From Labilithrix luteola (GTDB taxonomy: Bacteria; Myxococcota_A; Polyangia; Polyangiales; Polyangiaceae): a stretch of DNA of 64,000 nt. The number at the start of each line of letters is the position of its first letter. Within the stretch, counting starts at the first letter, position 1. The position numbers and the translations under genes are program-made. Where the stretch lies: contig NZ_CP012333.1 of NCBI RefSeq assembly GCF_001263205.1, forward strand, positions 8,599,501 to 8,663,500, given 5' to 3'. The notes beneath the pieces were generated by a model, which was given only the letters and a program-made list of their open reading frames with translations, did no database searches and was not told where the DNA came from. This document shows, piece after piece, positions 45,341 through 53,717 of the stretch.

Positions 45341-46077
45341 TCAGGCCGCGTCGTCGCTCTGATCGACGAGGCGGACGTCGATCTCCAGCGTTCCGCCGAG
45401 GATCTCCGCGTAGCCGCGGCACATGGCGAGCGTCTCGTCCATGTCGGTGAGATCCATCACGGCGAAGCCGCCAATGAGCTCCTTCGACTCGGCGAACGGC
45501 CCGTCGATCACGCGCAGGTCGTTGTTGGTGAAGACGAGGCGCTTCGCGGTGGCGCTGGGCTGGAGCTTCTGCGAGCGAACGAGCACGCCCGCCTTGGTCA
45601 TCTCGGTCTTGAGGCGCGTGAGCGCCGCCTTCTGCGCGGTGGTGCGTCCGCCGGCTTCGGTGCTCGCGTCGGCCTTCTCGATGAGGAGCATCTGGAGCGG
45701 CGGGTTCTCCGGCGCGGGCATGAGACCGATGTCCCACGGCTCGTTGAGCTTTCCGAGCTCGATCTCGCCGTCGCCGAGGATCTTGCCGTAACGCTCCGCC
45801 CAGCCGATGGCCTCGTCGCGTGTGCTGACCTTCAGCAGGAGGATGTCCGCCGGCAGCTCGTTCTCACCGCGGTAGGGGCCGTGCTTCACCGTGCAATCGC
45901 CGTTACGGAAGACGAGGCGCGTGCGCGTCTTGCTCCCCCGAGACCCGCGCCGTCGACGAGCTTCCCCGTCTGCGCGTACTCACCGATGAAAGCGCCCATC
46001 TTGTGGACGAGCTCCATGGGCGGCGCCTGGCCGGCTTCGGTCTGGGGATCGTTCTTGTGCATGATCATGAAGCGCAT
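45341..46077 (-). CDS. tandem YCII-domain protein, interrupted by a 1-base frameshift
   Basis: Two YCII/DGPF-type domains in about 245 residues. The first frame gives MRFMIMHKNDPQTEAG...GKLVDGAGLGG; the second continues SKTRTRLVFRNGDCTVKHG and the rest to the stop. The break is at a G run (five C on the plus strand, 45935-45939); a sixth base restores GLGGSKTR. The second domain starts at MLLIEKADASTEAGG and includes RLVFTNNDLRVIDGPFAESK, a hallmark of the family. YCII proteins are ferredoxin-like; many lie beside ECF sigma genes, but none is next to this one. Taken as separate frames, neither half would be a complete domain pair. Confidence 0.75.
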
Positions 46078-46244
46078 AACGGACTCCTGATGCGGACGGG
46101 CAGCGCTGGGCTGCGACTGATGTTCGTCGAACGAGGAAGGCCCGTGCCGGCGCCTTCACCGACACGACGCTCGACCCTCGCGCCAATCGACAGTCTCGTC
46201 GATCTTTTTGTAAGCGACTGGAATTGTTCGGTAAAAACAGACCT

Positions 46245-46458
46245 GACCGACAGTGAAGGTCAACCGACCGACAGTGACGGTAAAAACAGACCCGACCGAC
46301 AGTGAAGGTCAACCGACCGACAGTGAAGGTCAACCGACCGACAGTGAAGGTCAACCGACCGACAGTGAAGGTCAACCGACCGACAGTGAAGGTCAACCGA
46401 CCGACAGTGAAGGTCAACCGACGACCGACAGTGAAGGTCAACCGACAGTGAAGCTCAA
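46245..46458. repeat. 21-bp tandem repeat (GACCGACAGTGAAGGTCAACC), about 9.5 units
   Basis: Unit 1 at 46245, a 28-bp variant at 46266-46293, then six identical copies (46294-46419), a 3-bp insertion, one further copy (46423-46443) and a partial. The element GGTAAAAACAGAC occurs at 46230-46242 and again at 46279-46291, showing that a 49-bp block was also duplicated. The period is a multiple of three, so all frames stay open, but no start or plausible product exists. The identical core copies imply recent expansion. Confidence 0.93.
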
Positions 46459-46504
46459 GCCGTGGCCTTGCTTTTCGTCTTCGTGGGCGCGGCAGACCTC
46501 TGAC

Positions 46505-46968
46505 AGACATTCGACGCGTGCCTTCTTCTGCGACTTGGAGAGCCAGCGCCCGCCGTCGACGCGCCCCTTGCGAACCTCGTCGAGGGCCGCAAGGAGAACG
46601 TCGCCAAGGTCACGCGCTGCATCGTCGAACAGGAACGCGTCCTGGCTCTCGCATGCCGCATGAGGTCGACCGGATTCATGGGAACGGCCGACAGTCTCGC
46701 CGTGCTCGTCTGTCTCGACTACGCGAGCGGCCGTCTCGTCTGGCGCCAAGAGGTCGGCGTCGGGCTCAACGTCAGCTTCTATACGTCCTCGATTCTCGTC
46801 GATTCGGGGCAGGTCCTCGTGTCTCACGGAGCGGCGCTCGTTGCCTTTTCGCTCGAGACCGGCGCAGTGCTCTGGAAACAGCCGGTGGAAGGGGCCGGTG
46901 AGGGCCCCCGCACGATCGGCGTGACGCTCGCGCTGCAGGGCATCGCCGTGCAAGGCGACGCCCGATGA
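46505..46968 (+). pseudogene. fragment of a PQQ-like beta-propeller protein
   Basis: The frame opens just after a TGA at 46501 and reads LANLVEGRKENVAKVTRCIV..., then two propeller blades (CLDYASGRLVWRQEVGVGL, LVSHGAALVAFSLETGAVLWKQP). ATG at 46660 is the first standard start and would give 102 residues, too few for a propeller. The N-terminal part and signal peptide are absent; the 21-bp repeat array lies immediately upstream, so array growth or a deletion may have truncated the gene. Confidence 0.55.
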
Positions 46969-46983
46969 ATCAGCACACGTCGG

Positions 46984-48489
46984 TCATTGGCGCGCGCCGC
47001 GCTTCTGGGCGCTCGCGGCGAGGACCTCCTGGCGAACGCGCATGATGTTGCCGAGCGGTCGGTGCTCGACGAGGCCGTGCCACGGATTCCATGACAGCTC
47101 GTTGCACTCGGCCTCTTCGGCGGAAGGATCGTCACGTCGGTCGATGATGATCGTACCCACGGACACGAACGGCGAATCCGCTGTGCGCCACTCGACGCTC
47201 GTGTCCTCGATGGGTTGAGTCTGCGCGGCAAGCATAGCGGCATCGTGGCGTTGGAACTGCACGCGAACGTCGATGCATAGTGGGCTTTTGGCGAGAGTCG
47301 ATTTGACGCCGCGAACGCCGGTCGAAAGATAATCGGGATTCCCGGAACCGCCGACCGGGTCGCCACCAGGCAATGCAAAGTCGGCGGGGTTCTGGTCGTG
47401 CGAGGCGACGGATTCGCAGGTGCCTTGTCCCGGAATCCCGGAAGCCGCCGGTTTCCAGATTCCGCCCTGTGCGCTGATCTTCATCGCCTGACGGGCATGA
47501 CCGAGGTCGTCGATGCCCAGCGCAAGCGCACCACCCGTGAAGAACGTCTGCTCGAGGACGCTGTCATGGTGTTTCGTATTCGGCAGTACCGCGTAAACCA
47601 GCGTGGAGCCGACGCGTGGGTTGGCGACGAGATACTTGAAAAAGTTCTTGAGCGCCCCGAGCTTTTCGAACGGACCCTCGGCTCCCGCCATCTTGGCCTG
47701 GGCCAGGCCGAACGCCGCGAAGGTTTCGGAGTTCGGTGCAGGTGTGGTGGCGCCGTTCGTCATCAGGATGTCTTGCGTGCCCTCCTGCTGATGGAAGTAC
47801 CTCGGTCCGTCCGGCAGTCGCGGTCCTTCGACACCGAGCACCTTGAGTGCCAATCCTCGGACGTCGACCTCGCCGTCCGGACGGTTCTTGCCTCCCACGC
47901 CGTTCGACCACCGAACCCAGACGTCGTAGGGCGACGCGCTGTCTCGGAAGAGGCCGACCTTGAGTGAGTCGATTGAGGTATCCGCAGGAAGCTTCGTGCG
48001 GGTCACGATGTCGTCGGGAACGTGGACGAAGAACTGGCCCTTCACGCACGCGTGCGGCTTGGCGTGGAAGGCGCGGGCAAACGCACCGCTGTTCTTCTTT
48101 TCGAGCGTTTCTTGGATCCTCTGGATGTCGGCTGCAAGCTTTTGGAAGAGATCCGCATCTCCCAGCAAGCCGTTCTCCTGCCCGACCCGCGTCGGCGTGA
48201 AGTGCATCGTCCAGCGGTTCGCCTGATCGGGGGCCGTCCAGCTGGAGGGGCCGGTGAGCCCGTCGCCGAATCGCGCCAGCTGCGTCGTCAGCTTGTCCCA
48301 GAAGTTCCCCTCGTTCATGTCGGCGAGCGCCGAGTCGAGCGAGGCCGAGTCATCGTCTTCGCTCGCCCCGCATGCGGCCATTGCCGAAAGGAGGCCCACC
48401 ATGCCGAGCAGGGCAAGCCGCGGTTTGCGTGCGAACATCGACCTCTTCGTCGTGCGCGCGGACTTCGTCTCGGAGTGGTTGTCGCTCAT
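46984..48489 (-). CDS. catalase-like heme-protein lipoprotein
   Basis: A 501-residue exported member of the catalase-like superfamily. The lipobox MAAC follows a basic, hydrophobic N-terminus. The distal His region ARAFHAKPHACVKGQFFV corresponds to the His-Ala-Lys segment of catalases, VGLFRDSASPYDVWVRWSNG and the PDVRGLALKV-like VDVRGLALKVLG match their Asp/Arg strands, and NELSWNPWHGLVEHRPLG resembles the proximal region of catalase-family peroxidases. Size and C-terminus differ from true catalases, so peroxidase, lipid-hydroperoxide or another heme chemistry is possible. Start ATG 48489 chosen; ATG 48438 is an alternative. Divergent from a GlxA-type regulator. Confidence 0.75.
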   Translation of the reverse strand: MSDNHSETKSARTTKRSMFARKPRLALLGMVGLLSAMAACGASEDDDSASLDSALADMNEGNFWDKLTTQLARFGDGLTGPSSWTAPDQANRWTMHFTPTRVGQENGLLGDADLFQKLAADIQRIQETLEKKNSGAFARAFHAKPHACVKGQFFVHVPDDIVTRTKLPADTSIDSLKVGLFRDSASPYDVWVRWSNGVGGKNRPDGEVDVRGLALKVLGVEGPRLPDGPRYFHQQEGTQDILMTNGATTPAPNSETFAAFGLAQAKMAGAEGPFEKLGALKNFFKYLVANPRVGSTLVYAVLPNTKHHDSVLEQTFFTGGALALGIDDLGHARQAMKISAQGGIWKPAASGIPGQGTCESVASHDQNPADFALPGGDPVGGSGNPDYLSTGVRGVKSTLAKSPLCIDVRVQFQRHDAAMLAAQTQPIEDTSVEWRTADSPFVSVGTIIIDRRDDPSAEEAECNELSWNPWHGLVEHRPLGNIMRVRQEVLAASAQKRGARQ

Positions 48490-48581
48490 GGCCGGACAAT
48501 GAACCAGGACGACACCCCTCAGAAGGGCTGCACCCGGGCAATTCGTGTCCAAAACGGCCCTCTCGCGACCGCGTCATCACA

Positions 48582-48592
48582 ATACGACGTAT
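48582..48592. promoter_or_regulatory. palindrome ATACGACGTAT between the catalase-like and GlxA-type genes
   Basis: A perfect 5-bp inverted repeat around a central A sits in the 208-bp divergent gap, 93 bp from the catalase-like start and 106 bp from the regulator start. It is a candidate operator for the AraC-type regulator, although such regulators usually bind direct repeats. Confidence 0.35.
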
Positions 48593-48697
48593 CATGGATG
48601 AAACGCGGACCACCTTGGCGCGAACGGCAAAGTTGGATTGCCTTCGTGGGATTTCGAAGCGGACAGGCTTCGATCTTGGGCCATAGTGAGCGCCACG

Positions 48698-49702
48698 ATG
48701 AGCCCTCCCGTAGGCGTCGATGTGCTGCTCACCGAGCGATGCTTCACGTCGACTGTCGCGACCACGCTCGATGTTCTCGCGACCGCGAACACCCTTGCTC
48801 GTGCGCTTGGAGCGCCAAACGACCTCTTCGAACCGCGCGTTCTCTCGGTCGACGGGAATGCCGTGCGTTCGACCTCCGGCATCGTTTTTCCGGTCGAAGG
48901 GGCGGCGCGCGAAGGTCGCGGCTCGGTCGTCGTCGTCTGCGGGCCGGGTATGGCCGACGTCCGACAGATTACGGAGTACGTGAGCAATACGGCGAACCGT
49001 GAGCTGCTCGACGTGGTCGTGGTCGCGCGAGGTCGGGGAGCGCTGATTTCGGCGAGCTGTTCGTCGACGTTCATGCTCGCGGAGGCAGGGATCCTCGACG
49101 GGCTTCGCGCCACGACGAGCTGGTGGCTGGGGCCGGCGTTCCGCGCTCGCTATCCCGCGGTCACACTCGTGGAGGACGAGATGCTGATCGACGTCGGGAC
49201 GGTTCTCACGGCCGGAGCGGCGCTCGCCCACACCGACTTGATGATTCACGTCTTGCGTCGTCACGCGGGGCCCTCGCTCGCCGAGGCATGTGCCCGCTAC
49301 CTGACCGTCGACGACACGAGGCGCTCGCAAAACAACTTTCGAATCGTCGAACACCTCGCGCTCGTGGACTCCGAAGTTGCGATGGCCGAGCGCAAGATTC
49401 GCGAGAATCCAGCGAAGCCTCCTTCGCTCGCGGCGCTCGCGCGTCTCTCGGGGCTCACGCCGCGAACCCTCTCGCGTCGTTTCGTCGCCGCCACGGGCAT
49501 GTCGCCGAAGCGCTTTTTGCGGCGCGTCCGGCTCGAGCTCGCCGCTCATCTCCTTCGGAGCTCGAACGATCCCATCGACGCGGTTGCCGCCCGCGTGGGC
49601 TACGACGACGAACGTGCGTTCCGGCGTGCCTTCACGCGCGAGCTCGGAAGCTCTCCCTCGCGCTATCGCAAGACGCCGACGTCGCCCCCGAACGAATCCT
49701 GA
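48698..49702 (+). CDS. GlxA-type transcriptional regulator (DJ-1/PfpI domain plus AraC HTH)
   Basis: A 334-residue DNA-binding protein. The N-terminal DJ-1/PfpI-like domain (about 5-190) has the nucleophile-elbow-type segment ISASCSSTFMLAEAGILDG with a Cys in the elbow region. The C-terminal AraC pair of HTH motifs covers about 235-325 (LARLSGLTPRTLSRRFVAATG, AARVGYDDERAFRRAFTRELG). Start ATG 48698 (MSPPVGVDVLL) begins the first strand; the 20 upstream in-frame residues lack domain character. Divergent arrangement suggests control of the catalase-like gene. The effector is unknown. Confidence 0.87.
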   Translation: MSPPVGVDVLLTERCFTSTVATTLDVLATANTLARALGAPNDLFEPRVLSVDGNAVRSTSGIVFPVEGAAREGRGSVVVVCGPGMADVRQITEYVSNTANRELLDVVVVARGRGALISASCSSTFMLAEAGILDGLRATTSWWLGPAFRARYPAVTLVEDEMLIDVGTVLTAGAALAHTDLMIHVLRRHAGPSLAEACARYLTVDDTRRSQNNFRIVEHLALVDSEVAMAERKIRENPAKPPSLAALARLSGLTPRTLSRRFVAATGMSPKRFLRRVRLELAAHLLRSSNDPIDAVAARVGYDDERAFRRAFTRELGSSPSRYRKTPTSPPNES

Positions 49703-49771
49703 CGACACGCGAGCTTGCCTCGCGCGGCGCAGGAGCGTGGCGAGCGACGCGTCGTCGACCCCTCCGAGGCG

Positions 49772-50518
49772 TCAGCGCACGCAGTGACCGTAGGTCGTGC
49801 CGTCGAGGGTCGGGGACTGTGCGTCGCTCGCACCTTCGACACACGTCCATCCGTTCAGACAATCGTTCTGGCCCATCCGGCAGAGCGGCTGGCAGCGGTT
49901 TTCGACGCAGGTGTCGGTTGGGCGGCAGCCAAGGTCGTCGTCGCAGGCGGAGCCTGTGATCTGGGGCGTTGCGGACGCGAGGAAGCACGCCGTCCGGTCC
50001 TCGGCAATGAATCGACACTGCCCCGTGCTGCAAGCGACGAAGTTTCCGTCCGGCTCGGTCGGATGCAGCGGATCGCAAGAAGGCGGAGGGCAGAACCCGT
50101 ACTGCTCGCCGTTGACTGCGATGCGGCTTCTGAGCGGGATGCACGCGGCTCCGTCGGCGCAGCTCGAACCGATTGCGCAGTACGCGCTGCAACCGATGGC
50201 TGTGGTGCACAGCAATCCCGGCGAGCAGTCGTTGAGGTATTCGCAGCGTTCTCCGACCGCGCCGTACGCCGCGAGACCCACGCAGCGGGCGTTTCCCGTG
50301 TCGTCGTCGAGCGCGCACGTCGAGGTCGAATTGCATCGCGCGTAGCTGCGCTCGTTCGCCGTCTGAGGAGCGACCAGACTGCAATGCGTGGGCGTTGCGA
50401 CCGCTTCGTCGAAGTCGGCGCCGACGACCGACGCGCAACCGTTCGTGAGGAGAAGCAGGCCCGCGACCATCGAGGTGGCGAGGAGCGCGCGGCCGATTCG
50501 CGAGGACATGGTGCCCAT
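49772..50518 (-). CDS. Cys-rich lipoprotein
   Basis: Not assigned to a known enzyme family. A 248-residue lipoprotein (lipobox LTNGC) with about 25 cysteines in repeated C-x(4-7)-C patterns: CEYLNDCSPGLLCTTAIGC, CVENRCQPLCRMGQNDC, GWTCVEG. Such disulfide-rich modules are common in secreted myxobacterial proteins. The start is ATG 50518, preceded by GGAAG; ATG 50509 is the alternative. It begins 1 bp after the stop of the preceding gene and is the last of four consecutive exported-protein genes. Confidence 0.8.
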   Translation of the reverse strand: MGTMSSRIGRALLATSMVAGLLLLTNGCASVVGADFDEAVATPTHCSLVAPQTANERSYARCNSTSTCALDDDTGNARCVGLAAYGAVGERCEYLNDCSPGLLCTTAIGCSAYCAIGSSCADGAACIPLRSRIAVNGEQYGFCPPPSCDPLHPTEPDGNFVACSTGQCRFIAEDRTACFLASATPQITGSACDDDLGCRPTDTCVENRCQPLCRMGQNDCLNGWTCVEGASDAQSPTLDGTTYGHCVR

Positions 50519-50519
50519 C

Positions 50520-51356
50520 TCAGAACTTCCCTTCGATCGTGAACGTTGCCCCTTGCGCGTTCGGGTGCGCGCCGACACCGACCTGCTTCTCGCGCGGTTT
50601 GTCGAGGACGACGAGGAGCACGCCACCGGCGATGGCCGCGGCGCCGACACCGAACGCGACGGTTGCCACGGTGCTCGCCGTATCCCCGCGGCGAGCGGCG
50701 TTCATGCCCTCGGAATCGCATGTCATCACGCCCGAGCAATGAGTCTTCATCGTGGACTTGGCGTCGAGCACGATTGCACCGGAGACGCCCGCACCGACGA
50801 GCGAGACGACGCCGGTACCGATCAGGAGATAGCCGACCGTGGAAGCGGCGCTCGAATCGCGCGTCGCCTTCGGAGCAGAAGGTGGTGAAGCCGGCAGCGT
50901 CGTCGGGGCCGCTCGAGACGCGTGTTCCTTGGCTACGGGCGGGAGAACCGGAGCCGCGCTCGGTGCCGCCATCGGCTGCGTCACGCTGGCCGATGCCAGA
51001 GGAGGCGTGCAGGTTCCTTTCATTCCGACGCAGTTGACGTCGTCCGCGGGAGCCGGCGTCCACGCGCTGTCCCAGAAGGGCGGACGCTCGCTGCACGAGA
51101 ACTCTTTCGAGACCGGCTGCCCGTAGGAATCGAAGAGGAACTCGTGCACGACGCCGTCTCGCGGCACCGCCGTCATGGTGGTGCCCTGGTACGAACAGTG
51201 CTCGTGGAGCCAGGCGTCTTCGTCCTCCGTGAGGATGACGAGCCGCGCGGCGGACGAGAGCGACTTCGGAGCGTTGTAGATCTCGAGCGCTCCCGCGGTC
51301 CGCGCGGAGAGCGCTACGCAGAGAGCGAATGCCGACGCCATGATGATCGGCTTCAT
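50520..51356 (-). CDS. exported membrane protein of unknown function
   Basis: Not recognised. 278 residues: signal peptide (IIMASAFALCVALSARTAGA), a globular region (about 24-105) with four Cys, a Pro/Ala-rich linker (about 110-165), then two C-terminal membrane helices (YLLIGTGVVSLVGAGVSGAI, TVATVAFGVGAAAIAGGVLL) around a Cys-containing loop (HCSGVMTCDSEG). This layout (small lumenal domain, PA linker, paired C-terminal helices) recurs in myxobacterial proteins of unknown role. The start overlaps the stop of the upstream gene by one base. Confidence 0.78.
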   Translation of the reverse strand: MKPIIMASAFALCVALSARTAGALEIYNAPKSLSSAARLVILTEDEDAWLHEHCSYQGTTMTAVPRDGVVHEFLFDSYGQPVSKEFSCSERPPFWDSAWTPAPADDVNCVGMKGTCTPPLASASVTQPMAAPSAAPVLPPVAKEHASRAAPTTLPASPPSAPKATRDSSAASTVGYLLIGTGVVSLVGAGVSGAIVLDAKSTMKTHCSGVMTCDSEGMNAARRGDTASTVATVAFGVGAAAIAGGVLLVVLDKPREKQVGVGAHPNAQGATFTIEGKF

Positions 51357-51850
51357 CAGAACGACTCCGTGCGGGAGGACCACGCCTTCGCGGTCGATGT
51401 TGCGCCCACCGCGGGAGCACTGTCGCGCTGGACCTTGATGATGTCTCCTTCCACGCGCACCTTCGTGCATCCCGGCCAGATGGGAAGGAGGTTCAGAAAG
51501 GGAAAGAACTCGGTCGCGCAACGACCGGTCTTGACGTGCACGTTGACGACCGCGTCGCCATTCACGGCGGCCATCTGTTCGTTGACCGCCTCCGAGATGT
51601 CCGTTCGCGGATTGAGCTTCACCGACGAGTACAGGAGGCCCCATACCGTGGTCTCGAACTCGAGCCTGGCCACGGGCGTCGCGCGCCCGGACGCCACCAG
51701 CGTGCCGTCGGCGTCGCGAACGGCGCGCGAGAGAGAGATGGGGTACTGCGCGGTGTCGGCAACGACGGTCGTTCTTGCGCCCGCACAACCGGTTCCGAAC
51801 GCGACGAGGGCGAGCACGGCGCCGAGGCGGGCGAACTCAGCGGCGAGCAT
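51356..51850 (-). CDS. lipoprotein
   Basis: Not recognised. A 164-residue lipoprotein (lipobox GTGC). The mature part is beta-rich (LEFETTVWGLLYSSVKLNPR, AVVNVHVKTGRCATEFFPF) with a conserved-looking hydrophobic patch LNLLPIWPGCTKVRVEGDI. This pattern resembles TRL-like or Bor-like small lipoproteins in myxobacteria, without certainty. The start overlaps the previous gene by 14 bp, and its stop overlaps the next by one. Confidence 0.72.
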   Translation of the reverse strand: MLAAEFARLGAVLALVAFGTGCAGARTTVVADTAQYPISLSRAVRDADGTLVASGRATPVARLEFETTVWGLLYSSVKLNPRTDISEAVNEQMAAVNGDAVVNVHVKTGRCATEFFPFLNLLPIWPGCTKVRVEGDIIKVQRDSAPAVGATSTAKAWSSRTESF

Positions 51851-52295
51851 GGTTCACCTCCACGACGTCGCCTTCGACGCCGACCCAGACGTTGCTCGTC
51901 GCGAAGCCGCCGAAGATCATCACGTAGGTGCCGGCCGGAAGCGCATCGACGCGCACGTCGCGGTCGGCCTGTCCCTTGGTGAGCGTGAGGATCTCGCGAC
52001 TGACCTCGCCGCTGCCCGTCGACAGCTGGCTATATTCGCGCTTGATCACGACGAAGTTGCCGTGGCGCGACTTGGTCTCGCTGACCGTGACGAGGTCGCT
52101 GACCTCTTTCGAGAGGTGCGCGATGGTTCGCTCACCGCCCGCGCGATGACCACCGATGCGGTCGACGGGGCCGAGCAAGACAGGGGTGGGGACGCGTGCG
52201 GCCGAGAGGCTCGTGGTCGCCGTGCAGCCCGTCGTCGTCGCGAGCGCGATGAGCGCGACGACGGTGCGAGGGCCGAGGAGGGGGGAGGGGCGCAT
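51837..52295 (-). CDS. lipoprotein, first gene of the four-gene exported cluster
   Basis: Not recognised. A 152-residue lipoprotein (lipobox TTGC). The mature part is beta-rich (TVSETKSRHGNFVVIKREYSQ is a typical stretch) and ends in a strand pair VWVGVEGDVVEVNHARR, a motif similar to the end of the next gene product (VRVEGDIIKVQRD), so the two may be diverged relatives. Start ATG 52295 follows GAGAGG. The gene leads the cluster. Confidence 0.72.
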   Translation of the reverse strand: MRPSPLLGPRTVVALIALATTTGCTATTSLSAARVPTPVLLGPVDRIGGHRAGGERTIAHLSKEVSDLVTVSETKSRHGNFVVIKREYSQLSTGSGEVSREILTLTKGQADRDVRVDALPAGTYVMIFGGFATSNVWVGVEGDVVEVNHARR

Positions 52296-52375
52296 GATGC
52301 CTCTCCGTTCGGCCCGAACCGGGAAAGGTTGTGAGAATTCGTCCGTCTCGAGGCCGCAGACCGCGGCGCTGCCGC

Positions 52376-52846
52376 TTACTCCCCGGCAGGCTGCCGGACG
52401 AACTGCTCGAACACCATGAGCGTCACCGGAGCAATTTCGGCAGTCTCCGTAATGACCTTGCGCACGCGCGTCCAATCGAGGCCGCTCTTGGCCTTGGCGG
52501 CGCCGAGGCGCGGCATCGCGATCTTCTCGATGCCGTCGGCCTTCGCGAGCTCGATGGTCTTGCCGAGGGCGGTCACGAGGGCGTTGAGCTTCGGCTTGGC
52601 AGTCTCTTCTTGGGCGATCGCGAGGTTGAAGACGACCTGGTCGCCTTCCTTCCAGACGAACACGTCGCCGGGCTGCAGCGTGCCCTCTTCGCACTTCTTC
52701 GCGTAGGCCTCGAACATGGCGGGCCACCGCTTCTTGAAGGCGACGGCGATCCCCGCCTCCATGCGGCCCGCGCAGTTCACGCCGTGCGCGAACGCCTTGA
52801 TCTCGGGCGTGGCGAACATGTCTCCCTTGACGAACATCGTCGGCAT
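52376..52846 (-). CDS. macro domain protein (ADP-ribose-binding/hydrolase fold)
   Basis: A 156-residue single macro domain. It reads FVKGDMFATPEIKAFAHGVNCAGRMEAGIAVAFKKRWP, the N-terminal ADP-ribose-binding segment with Asn and Gly residues of the ALC1/TARG1-like class, and MPRLGAAKAKSGLDWTRV, the second loop. Members remove ADP-ribose or its acetyl ester from proteins or nucleic acids. No linked ADP-ribosyltransferase (DarT-like) gene is present, so this is not a DarTG toxin-antitoxin pair here. ATG 52846 was taken over the GTG three codons earlier. Confidence 0.85.
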   Translation of the reverse strand: MPTMFVKGDMFATPEIKAFAHGVNCAGRMEAGIAVAFKKRWPAMFEAYAKKCEEGTLQPGDVFVWKEGDQVVFNLAIAQEETAKPKLNALVTALGKTIELAKADGIEKIAMPRLGAAKAKSGLDWTRVRKVITETAEIAPVTLMVFEQFVRQPAGE

Positions 52847-53088
52847 CCGCGCCACCCTACTCGGGTGACCCCCTGGACGGCCGAGAATTCGCGCCGAGAA
52901 TTTCGCCGGCTCGAGCGGGCGCCTGCGGCCCAGCCGCTGACTTCGAAGTCCAGCGCCAGGGTTTCACGTCGATCATGGGACACGAGGACCGCATGCGGCA
53001 CCGCTTCCGCGTGACGCGGTCGGGGAAGCGAGGCGCGGGCCCGAGCATACCTACTCGAGGCCCGCTCTCCGCTCCCGCGTTCGCGGGG

Positions 53089-53565
53089 TCAGGCGCCTTC
53101 GTGCGCGCGCTTCAGAGCGGTGATGTCGAGCTTCTTCATGCCCATCATCGCCTGCATCGCGCGCCCAGCCTTGGCGGGATCCTTGTCGCCGATGAGGTCC
53201 TTCAGGATCTTCGGGACGATCTGCCAGGACACGCCGAACTTGTCGACGAGCCATCCGCACTGGACCTCCTTGCCGCCGTTTTCGGTCAGCTTCGTCCAGT
53301 AGCGATCGATCTCCGCCTGCGTCTCGCAGCTCACGAAGAGCGAAATGCCTTGGCTGAAGGAGAAGCTCGGGCCGCCGTTCATCGCGTAGAACGTCTGGCC
53401 GAAGAGCTCGAACGTGACCGAGAAGGCCGTGCCCTCGGGGAGCGGGCCGCCCTTGCCGGCGCGGCTCACGTCGAGGATGCGCCCGTTCTCGAAAGCCGAG
53501 ATGTAGAGCTTCGCGGCTTCTTCGGCCTGGTTGGCGTAGGTGAGAAACGTCGTGATCTGCGGCAT
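53089..53565 (-). CDS. PhnB-like VOC-fold protein
   Basis: A 158-residue member of the glyoxalase/VOC superfamily, PhnB / 3-dmu-9_3-mt type. It begins MPQITTFLTYANQAEEAAKLY, with the typical FENGRILDVSRAG step, PEGTAFSVTFELFGQTFYAMNGG and SCETQAEIDRYWTKLTENGG, then CGWLVDKFGVSWQIVPKIL. A C-terminal Met-rich helix (MQAMMGMKKLDITALKRA) is usual in the group. The catalytic role is unknown; no metal-ligand set could be confirmed. It stands alone; neighbouring genes are not related. Confidence 0.87.
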   Translation of the reverse strand: MPQITTFLTYANQAEEAAKLYISAFENGRILDVSRAGKGGPLPEGTAFSVTFELFGQTFYAMNGGPSFSFSQGISLFVSCETQAEIDRYWTKLTENGGKEVQCGWLVDKFGVSWQIVPKILKDLIGDKDPAKAGRAMQAMMGMKKLDITALKRAHEGA

Positions 53566-53717
53566 GACTGGCTCCAAACGGTAGGGGTTCGTCAGGTGGA
53601 CTGCTCACCGGGCCGTTGGCCCGCATCCACCCTTTGCCCGTACGTCGGAGCCCCCTTGGCGTTCTCGACATGGGGCCGTCGATTTCTTCGCGGCCCCACT
53701 TCATGCCGTCCGTTCGG

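Noticed and set aside
46253..46663. Protein of PTDSEGQ heptads
   Set aside because: It is the open frame of a 21-bp DNA repeat without ribosome site, signal or conserved domain.
52376..52846. DarTG-type toxin-antitoxin system
   Set aside because: A macro domain alone is present; no DarT-like ADP-ribosyltransferase is adjacent.
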